Assembly (NCBI GenBank): GCA_947359465.1
Contig: OX375881.1
Coordinates: 32,529,742-32,593,741, forward strand
Source: Metellina segmentata
Lineage: Eukaryota; Arthropoda; Arachnida; Araneae; Tetragnathidae
Direction of reading: 5' to 3'
Length of the DNA: 64,000 nucleotides
A program made the translations under genes and the position numbers. The notes beneath the pieces are model-generated. The model did not search any database, had not been told where the DNA came from, and worked only from the letters and a program-made list of their open reading frames with translations. Position 1 is the stretch's first letter. Each line of letters begins with the position of its first letter. Positions 42,540 to 54,440 of this stretch are shown here, one piece after another.

Positions 42540-42745
42540 TATGATATCGAGAAATTTTACTCATTGTGTTTCCTGTACAATTTTGAACAAACTATGTTCA
42601 TTGCGTAATATTCTGAAGCGTACTTTCTTGGAAACTGTCTGAGTAACGAGCGAAAAAAGCGAGTTTTGAATCCTGCTGCTGCTGCGGCGACAAAAATAGT
42701 GAGATGTTACCACACCTCTTTTGTAAAAACGCCTTAATTTAATAC
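42540..42745 (-). repeat. Inverted partial copy of the 330-bp unit
   Basis: TGTACAATTTTGAACAAACT, GCGTACTTTCTTGGAAACTG and GTAACGAGCGAAAAAAGCGAG are the reverse complement of unit words TTTGTTCAAAATTGTACA, GTTTCCCGAGAAAGTACG and CTTTTTTCGCTCGA. Together with 41443-42060 it frames the hairpin-rich block. Confidence 0.7.
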
Positions 42746-42767
42746 AAAACACATTTTTGGTCCTTTA

Positions 42768-43130
42768 ACCCTCAAAGTAGTTTCGATAAAATATATGTTT
42801 CATCAAGTTCTGATTAGTTTTGCTAATGGCATTATAGCTCTTAGAGTCAACCACCAGGAGAGTTACGAACTTCAGTCGATGTAAGTAAACTATCTTGAGT
42901 CGTTCATTGCCGTTATTCTTAAACCTACATGTGGTTTGACGTTATATCTCGCCCATTACCTGGTCGATTTCGTTAAATTAGAGATATCTCGTTTGATATC
43001 TGGTGAGGTTTGCTAAGGGCGATATATCTCCTCAAGACAAAGCTTCCCTTTTGATTCGAGTGCGATTGGAGGTCCAAGTAGGGAAAACAAATTGCGCCCT
43101 GCCTAGAAGTGAGTGTTTGTAACAGGTTAT
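42768..43130 (+). repeat. Palindromic repeat family, fourth copy
   Basis: AAAGTAGTTTCGATAAAATA opens the copy. Inside are TTTTGCTAATGGCATTATAG, CAACCACCAGGAGAGTTACG, GACGTTATATCTCGCCCATT, TTAGAGATATCTCGTTTG and GGCGATATATCTCCTCAAG. The right part GGTCCAAGTAGGGAAAACAA matches 20550-20600. Palindrome cores are more degraded than in the other copies. Confidence 0.55.
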
Positions 43131-44086
43131 TGCACCATAGGCTAATCACAACATTTCAGTTTCAATATATCAACCTCCAGTAGGATTAACCGGAACGCTA
43201 GACCTTAATTTAGTGGATTAGAGTAATATATTTCAGAAAACACCTGCCGATCTAAGGTATATTCGATGATAGATGCTTGGATGATGTGGGTCGCAAAAGT
43301 AGACAAGGTCACAGCTCGGAAAATATGTTTGTAAGACACTCATTGTTATGTGACTCCATACTGACAGTTAAGGGTTTAAGCTACATCGTTGAAAATATTT
43401 ATAGATCTCAACCTTCTGAAAATTTCCCCGTTCTTATAGAGTGGAACACGTTTCACAACTTTCTGTCCTTAGCTAATAGTACTAATCTTTGTATTTTATA
43501 GTCGGCAGATACAAAAACACTCAATACAGAAAGTAATCAGAATGGTAAGCACAGACAATTCAAAAAATTATAAGGAAAGGTAAGGCAACACTGCAAAATA
43601 GTTAGCTGCCCATCTGTATACTAACCTCCAAGTATCGGTTGAAGAGGTACCGACTGGACAGCATATTACAAATTTGCAGGTGTGAGTGTCCATTTATTGC
43701 GAATTAGTACATAGAGGGCAACAGGGGTTGTGCAAAAACTGAAGGTAGTAGATATGTAAAGTTAAGCAATCTTGAACTACCAGAGGCCGAGTTGTTGTTA
43801 CGACTTCTGCTCTTGGGGAATATGGGATGTATTTATGATAAAAACGACAAGGTTCACACGAGTTTAAAGAATTTAGTTGTTGTTATAAAATGAACTCGGA
43901 ATTTTCTCATGCATATCTGTATTATTATGCGAGACGGATCTGCTTTGAGAATCTGAACTTCTGCAATACCCTTACTTGCTGTGAAATCCACTATATAGAT
44001 ATTGTTGTGCTTTCTATTATCCAAGTAGAAATAAAGGAACGACATTTGAGTGTTGCATTTTCATTTAAACTTCCGGTTGTTAGTTC
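43131..44086. other. Unassigned sequence
   Basis: Short open frames only (for example 43277-43501); no recognisable domain or element end. Confidence 0.4.
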
Positions 44087-44569
44087 GGTACAGCTTCAGT
44101 CTACGTTTATCGTGATGGCAACGGCCTTGGCGCTTTTTTCGGCGCACTTTTAACAGCTAGTCATGGCAGGTTAAAGCAACTCATCTTTTTTAAGACAACC
44201 TCGGCAAGAGGAAAGTTTAAATTTTCATTTTGGTTCCATTGGTTATTTTAATTTTAAACTATCCTTTGATTTCATGGATCCTTTTTTTTTATCTTTTATT
44301 TTTTATTGCATTGCTTCTTTAAGTGGTATTTCGCCATTCGTCTCATGTTGTATTTTATGTATTTTATTTACGTATATTTATATTATTTACGTATGCAATA
44401 CAACTTTTAAACGTTTACAAATGTGTTTATGAAGTATATTACTTTCCGTTGTAAAAAGAAAAAAATATGTTTGAAATAATACTTTTCTTGGCGACATTAG
44501 AAGTGCGCCAACAAAAAGAACCAAAGCCGTTGCCACCTCGACAAACGCAGTATACGATAAACCTGTAAC
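44087..44569. mobile_element. Diverged relative of the 39303-40115 element
   Basis: The left end GGTACAGCTTCAGTCTACGT with GATGGCAACGGCCTTGGCGC and the right part GGCGACATTAGAAGTGCGCC with AAAGCCGTTGCCACC match the longer element, including the internal block TTGGTTCCATTGGTTATTTT. The right tip is eroded, so no target duplication could be confirmed. Confidence 0.7.
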
Positions 44570-45369
44570 GCGAGTTGAAATTAAAAGTAACATGGCAATT
44601 AATCTAATTTTTTCTGTTGAGTGGGAAAGAACTTTTATCATCTGATTTGTCTACTGTACGGAAGAAGACAACAATCCATTGATTCATCATCTGACTGATC
44701 TGCTTGTCATTACAGTAGACTTTGAAGATTTCACCATTTTTACAGTCTACAGAAACGAACATTCACCCATCTACTCTATCATGAAATGTTATATCAACAA
44801 ACGAGGCTACAAGATGACAAATCGGTCAACCAAGTAAATGGTTTACAAGGCAAACAAATGGTTACTAGTCAACATTTTTGTTACCCTTTTGAAGCGCCTC
44901 TCAATAGCAGAGCTCAGTCTACTTATATCCCACGTCTATTATTTGAACATCGGAAGTTAAATCTTTGCAGGCAATTAGGTTTGCGTTGGCACTGAAACTG
45001 ATACCTATATTCGATCTCAGCACTCATTGAAGCATGGACCAAGCCCTTCTCGGTAACGAGGTTAGTACCATAGTATGAAAAATATTCTTCTTGTTTCTTT
45101 ACAGTCTCAGCATCTCAAAATTAGAAAAGTCCAAACAATAAGCTCTTCACCCAAAAGGGATACAAAGACTTGATTTATGTACATACCCTCCCCCCCAAAC
45201 AACATTCAACTTAAACCTTTATCTACGCCCCAATTTTAACAGTACGCCTAAAACAAAAAACCTCCAAACCTCTTACACAAATTTTACGTAGTGTAAACAA
45301 TGTAAAATGCTTTTTATCGAATCAGACAACACAAAAGGCATTTCTTTAAAACGCCAGACTGAAAACTTT
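44570..45369. other. Unassigned sequence
   Basis: No element ends, arrays or domains recognised. Confidence 0.4.
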
Positions 45370-45819
45370 GCCGAATTTTTTGCCCGAATATTTTCTTTCC
45401 TTGTTTCTTTCCCCCCTACGTGGCTCGGAAAGTGGCGCTACTGTACGGTCCCTGCTCGTAGGTGCCGTGGAATCGATGGCCAAAGCCGGTGTGCGCTGTA
45501 ACTCACCCAACAGTCCCACAGTCTTGCCACTCATGGTCCGTGAGTGAACAACCCCTTTGGAGTTTAGCCGACAACGCCAGGAAACGTGATCCAAGGAGAA
45601 GGAAGAGAGTCTTAGATCTCGTGGCCGGTAGGATTTCCTGAGAGATTCTTCGGACTGTGTTCTTCTACACTGACAAGAAGTGAAAGGTGGTATTTTTTGT
45701 GAGTTTTATCTTCGGCTGTCGGAAACCGGGGGAGTTATTTCTGAAGATAAGTTTCTGTGAACTTTTGTGTCCTGTGGAAGTGAGCCGTGTGGGTTGATTG
45801 ATGCTCAAGACACTGGGGG
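45370..45819 (+). other. GC-richer block, possible promoter and 5' exon of an unknown gene
   Basis: Marked rise in GC and CpG (for example CGGTCCCTGCTCGTAGGTGC and GATCTCGTGGCCGGTAGG) within AT-rich DNA, no match to the repeat families here, and a right border CACTGGGG|GTGAGT that fits a strong splice donor. No long open frame, so if real it would be mainly 5' untranslated. A transposon long terminal repeat or a CpG-rich non-coding island are alternatives. Evidence is compositional only. Confidence 0.3.
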
Positions 45820-46625
45820 TGAGTTTATTTACATATACGTGATGCAGTTTAAATATTTTATGTCATGTCTTAAGGTATTTGAAAGTTGTGTATTTGCTGA
45901 AGAATCGTGTTTTCTTGCTCAGGGGGAATACATTTCAGGGTTCGTTAATTGAAAGTAAACAAAATATGTCAGGGTGGGTTTATTTACGTATATGTGATAC
46001 AGATTAATTACTTTATTTTACGTCGTGTTTTAAGGTAGTTTAAAATTGTGCGATTGTTGAGGAATCGTATCTTTCTGTTCTGTGTAAAATTGAAATATAT
46101 TTCAGGCTTTGTCAATTGACGATGAAAGAAGTATGTTAGTTTGAGTTTATTTACGTGTAAGTGATGCAATTTAAATATTTTATTTTATGTCGTGTCTTAA
46201 GGTATTTTAAAATTGTTTAATTGTAGAAGACTCATGTCTTCTGGTCAGTTTGAAAATTGAAATACATTTCAGAGTTTTCAATTGACAGCAAACAAATAAT
46301 GCGAGTGAGTTAGTTTGTTTATATGCATTTTAAACATTGTTTTTACTTTGTGAGTGTCTTTAGTTACTTTAAAAAAGTATATTTGTGTATTAAGATTCAT
46401 GTCGTTTGCTCTATGTGAAATTAAAATACGTTTCTAGATTTTACATTTGGAACTGAACAAATTTGTGTGAGAGCAAAACATGTTTAGAGTGAGTTTATTT
46501 AAATAACTAATGCCCTTTTTGCACGATATACGGTGCACTAACAATTTTATGTTTTATAGTTGAAAATCTTGTATAGTCTGTATGAAATTAAATAAGTTTC
46601 AGGTTTTGTCAGTTCAAGCAACGGA
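45815..46625 (+). repeat. Tandem array of ~165-bp diverged units, about five copies
   Basis: GGTGAGTTTATTTACATATA (45819), GGTGGGTTTATTTACGTATA (45972), TGAGTTTATTTACGTGTAAG (46141), a weaker unit at 46305 and AGTGAGTTTATTTAAATAAC (46487) begin units that share ATTTTATGTC.TGTCTTAAGGTA, AAGA.TC.TGTCTTCT-like words and AAATTGAAATACATTTCAGG. Divergence rises from left to right. Confidence 0.75.
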
Positions 46626-48657
46626 CGGACCTAATGGAAATACGTGATATACTTGTGCTTTGAGAGGGTTGTTTGGTCTCCAAAAGTTTTTTTAAATAAA
46701 AGTTTAAATACTTTTTTTCAGTTACCAAAACCGTAAACTTGGATGCGTAAATTAGAATCTAAAATAAATTATGTTAGAATAAACAAGATTCTAAGTATAC
46801 CAATCATGATAATAAAAACATGACTTGTGATTTCAAGAAAACCCAACGGCCTTCTTAAAAATAACAACTTTTTTAAGAATTAGTTTAAATACTTTTTAAA
46901 TTAAAAAAAACCCGGAAAAACTGGAGAAAGTAACTAAGAGCCTACTATAACATTAAGTAAATAAAAATCTAATCAAACAATTTTTGAGTACTGAAAATTA
47001 TTTGCTGTTATAAAATACAAAAGTATGTAAATAAGAATCTTTTTTAAATTTTGAATTTAAAGAATAAAGAGTTGTGCAATTCGGGAGCCTTAACATTTTC
47101 ATAAACATAGCTTATTTAATTTTTTATGTAAACAAACTGTAAACTGGAATATGTAAAGGAGAATAAAAAACATAAAGTAAGCAAGAATCTACATGTTCTT
47201 ATCTTGAACTTAGACAATGGTTAGTAATTGATTAATATTATTTGTTGTAATGTTTAACCTCATTTGGCATATTAATTGCACTTAGACACATTTATTAAAT
47301 TATATTTCATTAGAATATATTATTGATAAAAAAGATTCCATTAAAATGTGTAATGTTTTCAGATGTCTTTCGAATCTTAAAAATAATTACTATTCTTCTA
47401 TAACCATTACTTCAATAATGCTTGCGAAAATAAAATAAAACTTTCATCTAATGAATCAAAAATCAGTCACTAGAAAAATAAAATTAATTTATCTGAGTAA
47501 AGTTTGCCTGATGCAACTAATACAGAAATATTCTACTGCTCATAATGGTATAGCTTATTTCAAAAACATTTTTAATCTCTATGGTCGTTAGATAATTGAA
47601 TTCCCCGGATTAGATCTCATCAGCCAATCTGTTCAAGTAAATTCGTTTAAGAAGTGTTGAGTTAGTTTAATAAATAAGTTAATTTAATTTAAATAAATTT
47701 AGTTAAAATAGTTAATTTAATAAGTTTAGTAACGAATGATATTTAGTAGGTACTGAATTGAAAATTTATGATAGTGTCAAATAATTCCATATTTACATGC
47801 TGTAATGAGAAATAATAATATTGGTAAATCGAAATTAAGGTAAGTACAAATCATGGTATTTACAAAAAAAATTTGCTATTTAAGTTGTCTAGATTAATTT
47901 AAAATGTAGTGAAATCATAATTAGTATGGGTAGTATTAGTATCAATATGGGCAATTTTCAATCGTACGAATCGATTATATTATCGACTATATTAAAAGCA
48001 TATATTCGTTTAATTTATTCAGTATTTTGAACATCTGTAATAATTTGACCTTAAGACTCGAATATACCTTTTATGAAAATATTTTTAAAGCACATTCCTA
48101 AACTGCAAATCTATGCAATGCCTTATAAATTAATCTATATTATTTTTTTATTGATGATTAGTTGAATATAATTTTTAAAACCAATTCTGCTATTTTATAA
48201 TTCTTTATCATGAAAGTAATTTATTAAATGACAGTTTTGCATCTTCAATAAGTTTTAATGTTCTTTATATCCAAGTTGCAGGTATTATTAATAGCTCCAA
48301 GTTCAAAAAAAATTACTATCTATTGCAACCCATATGTTGTTACTATATTTGAAAAAAATATTTTAAAATTTCCCTACACGTCGTAATGATTATTATTCCT
48401 TGTATCAGCACCACCCCACAGCATCGTATAATGCCTGGTTTTTCAAGAGAAAATTCATATTTTAATTAATTTTTAAAAGATGTTTGGTTAATTGCAAACA
48501 TTTCTATTCATAAACTCTTCATTCTCATAGATTAAAATCGTGAAGTTTCATTTTTCATTTGAAGAGAAGAAACATAAAATTTACCAAACCCACACGGAGG
48601 TTGTACCGACAAATTAGCTGATCATTAGCAAAAATGATCGCATGTTGATGGACTATA
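46626..48657. other. Long AT-rich stretch, nothing recognised
   Basis: Dominated by A/T runs with stops in all frames. No inverted ends, arrays or domains could be identified in these two kilobases. Confidence 0.5.
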
Positions 48658-50040
48658 TACACTCTATAACAAAAAAAATCGACGCACCAAGAACGAGTTG
48701 TCCGATGGAGACTAAAATTGGTGGATAGGAAAATTATGTACAGAATATAAAATTATTAAAATTTCAGAACAATTGAATGATTTATTTCAGAGTTACAGAA
48801 ACGACCTCAATAAGGTGGTGACCCGCCTCTAGCCTGGATGCAAGCTGCCACACGGCGTGGCATACACCGATAAAGCTCCTGGATGGTCTCCTACGGTATT
48901 TCTTGCCAAATTTGCTCCAAATGTTGGACTACGTCATCAACATTCCCTACCGGATGCAGTCGCCTTCCCATCATATCCCAGACATACTCTATGGGAGAGA
49001 GATCTGGTGATCTGGTTGGCCAAGGAAGTGTTTGACAAGCTTGAAGACAGTTCATAGCAACACGTGCCGTATGTGGTCTGGCATTGTCTTGCTGAAAAAT
49101 AAGCCCAGGGTACTGGGAAAGGAACGGTAGCAAAACAGGTCTCAGAATGTCGTCAACGTACCGCTGTGCAGTAAGTGTACCTCTAATGACGACCAAACGG
49201 GTCCGGCTATCAAGGGAAATGGCACCCCAGACCATAACTCCTTATTGTGGGCCCATGTGGCTTGCAATAGTGAAAGCATGATCAGCACGCTGCCCTGGGC
49301 GTCTCCAAACACGTCTTCGATAATCGTCAAGACACAGTTGGAAGCGGGATTCGTCGCTAGAGACTATACGTCCCCAGTCAGCATCATTCCAGCCTGATAG
49401 AGCCAAGCACCACTGTAATCTGGCTCGACAGTGTGCAGGCGTGAGTGGCAGGTGGCGTAACGGTCGGTACGAGCGTAGATTTCGCTCTCTCAGCCGTCTG
49501 TGAATGGTCATGGTGGCCACTCGTGTGTGGGTCGCACGACTGATGGTTGATAGCGATGAATCAGGCGCTGTGACAGCTGAACTGACAATAACTCTGTCCT
49601 CGCGATCTGTTGTGGCCCTACGTTGACCGCTACCATCATGACGCTGAAATCTGCCACTGTCCACCCACTCTTGCCAGCATCTTCTAATCGCCGCATCGCT
49701 TCGATTCACATGACGAGTGATTCTCCGATTTGCCCAACTTGCCACTTTCAATCCAATGAAACAACCTAATAGTTATCCTGCGGCAAGGCATTTTTTCAGT
49801 CGTTGAAAGGTATCCTAAATCGAAATGCAGCAGAAATTTGAAACAATAGTTCAAGAACAACTCCTTATATACATCTCCTGGATGCGCAGTTCCGATGCGC
49901 TGGAGATCGCACTATTAATTCATTAGACACCATATTTTAATCCTTTTGCATAATTTGGTCAAAACATTTTTGCATACGAAATTTCAAAGCAATCGGATGC
50001 TTCCTTCTTGGTGCGTCGATTTTCTTTGTTATAGAGTGTA
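48658..50040 (-). mobile_element. Tc1-like element, 1383 bp, nearly intact
   Basis: Left end TACACTCTATAACAAAAAAA followed by ATCGACGCACCAAGAA; the complemented right end reads TACACTCTATAACAAAGAAA followed by ATCGACGCACCAAGAA. The inverted repeats are about 36 bp with a single mismatch, tipped by TA. The transposase occupies the minus strand. Confidence 0.95.
48890..49790 (-). pseudogene. Tc1-like transposase, nearly intact, DD32E-type spacing
   Basis: The expected start MPCRRI is at 49790 on the minus strand, but a short deletion and frameshift follow, so the main frame is entered at IGLKVASWANRRI. Then come the helix-turn-helix (RSDAAIRRCWQEWVDSGRFQ), RERNLRSYRPLRHLPLTPAH, the first D in SSDESRFQL, one in-frame stop after SHMGPQ (49236-49241), GVMVWGAISLDSRTRL, the second D in FQQDNARPH, and the final E in SPDLSPIEY. 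I count 32 residues between second D and E, not 34. It ends near HLEQIWQEIP with the frame leaving the family pattern shortly after. Only three lesions are visible, so it is young. Confidence 0.92.
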
Positions 50041-50177
50041 TCTTGTTCTTTAAGCTTTCGTCTTGTATAGCCACTGGAAGTAAAGTGACCAGATATTGGT
50101 CTCATGATCATAAAACAGTTGACGATATTTTGAAATCGAGATATCTCCTGATTAGCAATATTATTCACATATTGATG
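50041..50177. other. Spacer between two related Tc1 elements
   Basis: Contains CGAGATATCTCCTGATTAGC, similar to the palindromic repeat core, but too short to assign. Confidence 0.35.
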
Positions 50178-50988
50178 AGCGAGATATACTCTTTTACAAA
50201 AAAATTGACGCACGAAGAAGGAATAGTCCTGGAGTTGTGCCGGGCTCAATCAACTTGGAACGGCCATCTGGGGACGTATAATCTTTAGTGACGAGTTCCG
50301 TTTCCAACAGTGTCCTGACGACAACATCACATAGATCTGGAGACATCCAGGGTAGCGTTGAGATCCTGTCGTTACTATCGTATACCACACATGCCCACAA
50401 CAGAGCGTTATGGTCTGGAGTGCCATCTTCATTTATATCCGGACCTCTTTGGTAGTCATTTCTGGCATACTTACAGCACAGCGGTATGTAGACGACATTC
50501 TACGACCGGTTGTGTGGCTGTACCTTTTTACGACACCCTGTACTTCTTTTCAACAAGATAATGCCCGGCTTCACACGGCACGTGTTGCTATGATACGTCT
50601 TCAAGCTTTCCCAACACTTCCTTGACCAGCTAGGTCTCCTGATCTCTCTCCCATAAAGCACATTTTTGACTTTATGGGAAGGCGATTGCAACCATCTCGA
50701 AATGTTGACCATTTACCCCTACAGTTGGAGACAATTTGGCAAGAAATTCCGCAGGACACCATCGGGGAACTTTTTTAGTCTATGCCACGCTGGGTACTGG
50801 CCAGATGTGAACCAACTCCATATTGATTTCCTCCCTTTGTAACGGTCAAACTCTGAAATAAATCACTCAATTGTTCTAAACATTTAAATCGTTTGTTTTT
50901 CTACGTATGTTCCTTACATCCACCCATTTGTATCGTTACTGGACAGCTCCTTCTTGGTGCGTCTATGTTTTTGTTGTAGAATGTATTT
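50178..50988 (+). mobile_element. Tc1-like element of the same family, internally deleted
   Basis: The left end ATACTCTTTTACAAAAAAAT followed by TGACGCACGAAGAAGGA and the complemented right end ATACATTCTACAACAAAAAC followed by ATAGACGCACCAAGAAGGA are related to the 48658-50040 termini. It is in the opposite orientation and about 0.6 kb shorter, lacking the N-terminal half of the transposase. Confidence 0.85.
50280..50815 (+). pseudogene. Tc1-like transposase, C-terminal half
   Basis: Plus-strand reading: IFSDEFRFQQCPDD (first D region), a gap with stops, SVMVWSAIFIYIRTSLVVIS, GILTAQRYVDDILRPVV, FQQDNARLHTARVAM (second D), a stop in place of the W of LPW, then PARSPDLSPIKHIFDFMGRR and LETIWQEIPQDTIGELF. 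The final catalytic E is replaced by K. Again 32 residues separate the second D from this position, as in the neighbouring element, so the spacing is a family trait. The DNA-binding domain is deleted. Confidence 0.88.
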
Positions 50989-53134
50989 CGTCAAAACCTC
51001 TTGAACGGATAATTTACTCAATCTGAAATTTTTCACCGATTAGAAACTTCAGAACTCTTGTAAAATTAAATCTCGAGTGAATTCATCCTTTCCAGAATTA
51101 AACAACATAATATATTATCATTGCTTTATGGATATTCAGAAACAAAGCATTTTGGAGTTTGTTTCAGGTTTGTTAAATTATATGTAATTAAAAATCAGGT
51201 TACAATTGTACGCAAGACTGGTATTAAACAATCATGCTTAATGAAAAATGTTTTCGAATAGCAAAAACTAATTTACTAATTTCACAGTCACTAGATTCTT
51301 ATTCGTTGAACTGACTAGCGTGCTTTTATTCTCTTGAAAAATAAATTATTTCAGATGTGAACATTCATTTTGTTGTTTCGTCACTTTTCTTGATGCATAA
51401 TTAAAGAGCAAGAGTTAATTCGTCTTTCTAACCACTTAAATTGCGTTTCTGCTCAAAGTAATAAGAAAACCTTAATGCTCACGTTAATTTATTTTGTTGT
51501 TTCAAATGCAGGAACTTTGCTAGGTAGAGTTCAGAAATGCAGACATTTTAATAGTATGAACTGTTTAATTTCTTATACTGTTATACTTAGTTAGAAATAT
51601 GAAAAAAATTGCAACTGAGTATTTGAATGAAAAATTAATAGTTTATGAAGAAGTTACAAAACTGACTTTCCATTTAGAAGAAACTATAATATTATGCAAT
51701 ATGATTATTTTATTTTTACTCTAGAGAGGAAAATATTTAATGTAAGCAGATGGCAATCTCCAATTTACTCTACCAATGCTGAAAATCATAACAATCTATA
51801 GTGTTTTCTAAAACATACAAAACATGAGTGATAAATTATCGTTGGATATCTTCATGACCTTATAATTTCTTCTTCAAAAGACTAACTTATTAACGAATTT
51901 TGCTGTTTTTTTTCATATTTAGTTTTGTGGATAAAGAACGTAATATTTAAGCAATTTGAGCGCAGTGATTTTTATGTGAAAATAAATTCATTGCTGTGCC
52001 TTACGGATAGGGAAACGTTTCAAACTCAGTACGCTTTATATAATTTCAAACAGTTACGATTTGAGCTTTTGACAAGTGTCACGAATGATTTGTTAAGTTA
52101 CAATCAAATAAGTGACAAGTTATATTTGCTTCAACGATTTTGAGAACAACCTTTAGTACTATTTATAAATAAATTGTTTCACAAATATTTTAAAAATCAG
52201 CTTTGCGGAGCGAAAATAGTAAATATCTACCACTACTGTTTGTAAAACAATCAAAATTACTCCTTTTTTGTCGGATCGATTAAAAAATTCAATATATCTT
52301 TCATGTTCCATGCCATTTTATAATTCGTTTACCCGTATCCTCAAATTGGGCATACATAAACAGATTCCTAAATTTATGTAAACTGACTTTTTTAAAAAGT
52401 TTGAAAATAGTTGATTAAAGGAATACAAGTTTGTACTTCTTTTTGATTACATTCTGATAGCTGGATCGTTACTGTAATAATTGGAATTTGAAGAAAATAA
52501 TGGTGAATATATATAATATAAGAAAATGAATGCATACGATTTGTGGATCTTAATACATTTATGTAAAGGAATCATAATGGTTATTAATGTAGAGTAACAT
52601 TTCAGTGAACATGAAGCAATTCTGTGAAATGAATGAACTTTTAAAGAATCTGTCAACTTCCACTTTACGTAAATTGATTAAATTACACACCTGGCATAAA
52701 AAGAAACAAAACTAAATACATTTTATAAATGTTCTATATAATAATTTAACCATTTCCGAATCCTAACAAGTCTTCCAAGGCTATTTTTAAAGTAGTGATA
52801 ATTGAAAATTCTGCTACATATCCATAAATTGGTAATCACCTCAGTGGTGCTTACGAATCCTCGTACAAAGCACAATTACTTATTGAGACATTCTCCAGAC
52901 ATATTAGTAATACATGTGTTTGAAATATTCATTGGTATTCTGAGTCCATTGTATTTATATTTATAAATACTTCCGCAAAACCTAATTTGTAAACTTACGT
53001 TAATTGTTAACGAAACGTATTTCAATAAGAGAAAGATCTTAACTATTTATACAGCAGATACCATAAAATTATTTATGATTGCAGCATTACGTGTGATGCA
53101 CGATGTCTTTTTTATATTTATTATTGCCTGGTAG
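50989..53134. other. Long AT-rich stretch, nothing recognised
   Basis: No inverted ends, arrays or protein similarity found. The 72-codon plus-strand frame at 51925-52143 begins inside a T-rich tract that could pass for a polypyrimidine splice acceptor, but has no recognisable domain. Confidence 0.45.
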
Positions 53135-53410
53135 AGTTATTTTAATTAATGTCGCACTATAGCAACACACGTGCTACGTTCCAGGATTAACCCCCAAACT
53201 GAAAGATACGAAGACAACACCACGTAATTTTGAACCACGGTCAGATGACGAGGTAGCTGGCACTCTCCTACAAAATTCCACACCATGCCAAGTGAGGACA
53301 TTTGAGGCCACGGTAGATTTAACGTGCACATGCTGCTATGTACAAGACGGTTTTTGGTTGGATTCGAATTCACAAACCTCCGGTAGTTAAATTACTCTTC
53401 CAACATGGCG
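53135..53410 (-). repeat. tRNA-derived SINE, near full length, minus orientation
   Basis: TTTTAATTAATGTCGCACTA, AAGACAACACCACGTAATTT, TGAACCACGGTCAGATGACG, CACACCATGCCAAGTGAGGA, CATTTGAGGCCACGGTAGAT and GGTTGGATTCGAATTCACAA are in order. The last word carries the B-box complement. Confidence 0.8.
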
Positions 53411-53964
53411 AGTCTTCTACAGCCCAACTATTGCCCGGATTCCCAGAGTTAACAGTCAAGTGATGTGGTATTGAACGAGTCAATCTTGGAAAAGGATCAG
53501 TGCGGTTTTTTCAAATATGGTGTTTGGATAAACTTGGTTGATTGTGTTTCATGGCGTAAGAACCCTACTTGACCATGCTGCGCCATACATAATGCATACA
53601 ATAACAAGTAATAGACATACACAATGAAAATTACTGACACATAAGATATAAGATAGGGTGTTCGGTGCCAAAACACCGATTTCTATAACAACTAGTTGGT
53701 GGCTGTAAACAATTTACGGTCGTTCACTTTTGGTTTGGCATCCCTTTCAAAACTCGACTGGTCCTCAAGGTCGGCTGTAAAAAAACTAGTTGTAACTGGA
53801 TGTACTTAAACTAGCTGTAAATAAACTAGTAAAAAACAAGTTGGTTCTCATGAACATTCCAAGGTCCAGTACGACGGCGGTACATGTGACCACTGTAAAT
53901 CTGTGTAAGGTCATGAAAATAATCTGGAAAAGTAAGTAATTCCCTTATATCGTCATCATCTTGC
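53411..53964. other. Unassigned sequence
   Basis: Several ACTAGTT/AACTAG words recur between 53690 and 53850 but no unit structure is regular. No coding sequence recognised. Confidence 0.4.
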
Positions 53965-54440
53965 ATTTCTAAATATTAGATTATTATAATTATATTATAT
54001 TATTTTAATTATATTTATTATTATAATTATATTATATTATTTTAATTATATTATATTATTTTAATTATATTTATTATTATAATTATATTATATTATTTTA
54101 ATTATATTATATTATTATAATTATATTAAATTATTTTAATTATATTATATTATTATAATTATATTAGATTATTTTAATTATATTATATTATTATAATTAC
54201 ATTACATTATTTTAATTATATTATATTATTATAATTATATTGAATTATTATAATTATCAGATTTTATTATAATTATAATCATTTTTTATTATAATTATTA
54301 GATTAGTATAATTTTTAGATTGTTATACTTATTAGATTATTAAAATTTTTAGATTATTATAATTAGATTATTAAAATTTTTAGAATATTATAATTATTAG
54401 ATTATTATAATTTTTAGAATATTACAATTATTAGATTATA
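53965..54440 (+). repeat. AT-only minisatellite
   Basis: Higher-order repeats of TTATTATAATTATATTATAT and TTATTTTAATTATATTATAT, decaying at the right into TTAGATTATTATAATTTTTAG units of about 20 bp. Confidence 0.92.

Noticed and set aside
53146..53373. A 75-codon minus-strand frame
   Set aside because: It lies wholly inside a SINE copy and has no independent coding evidence.
53965..54440. AT-only tract considered as a matrix-attachment or replication-origin region
   Set aside because: The sequence supports only a minisatellite; function cannot be read from it.
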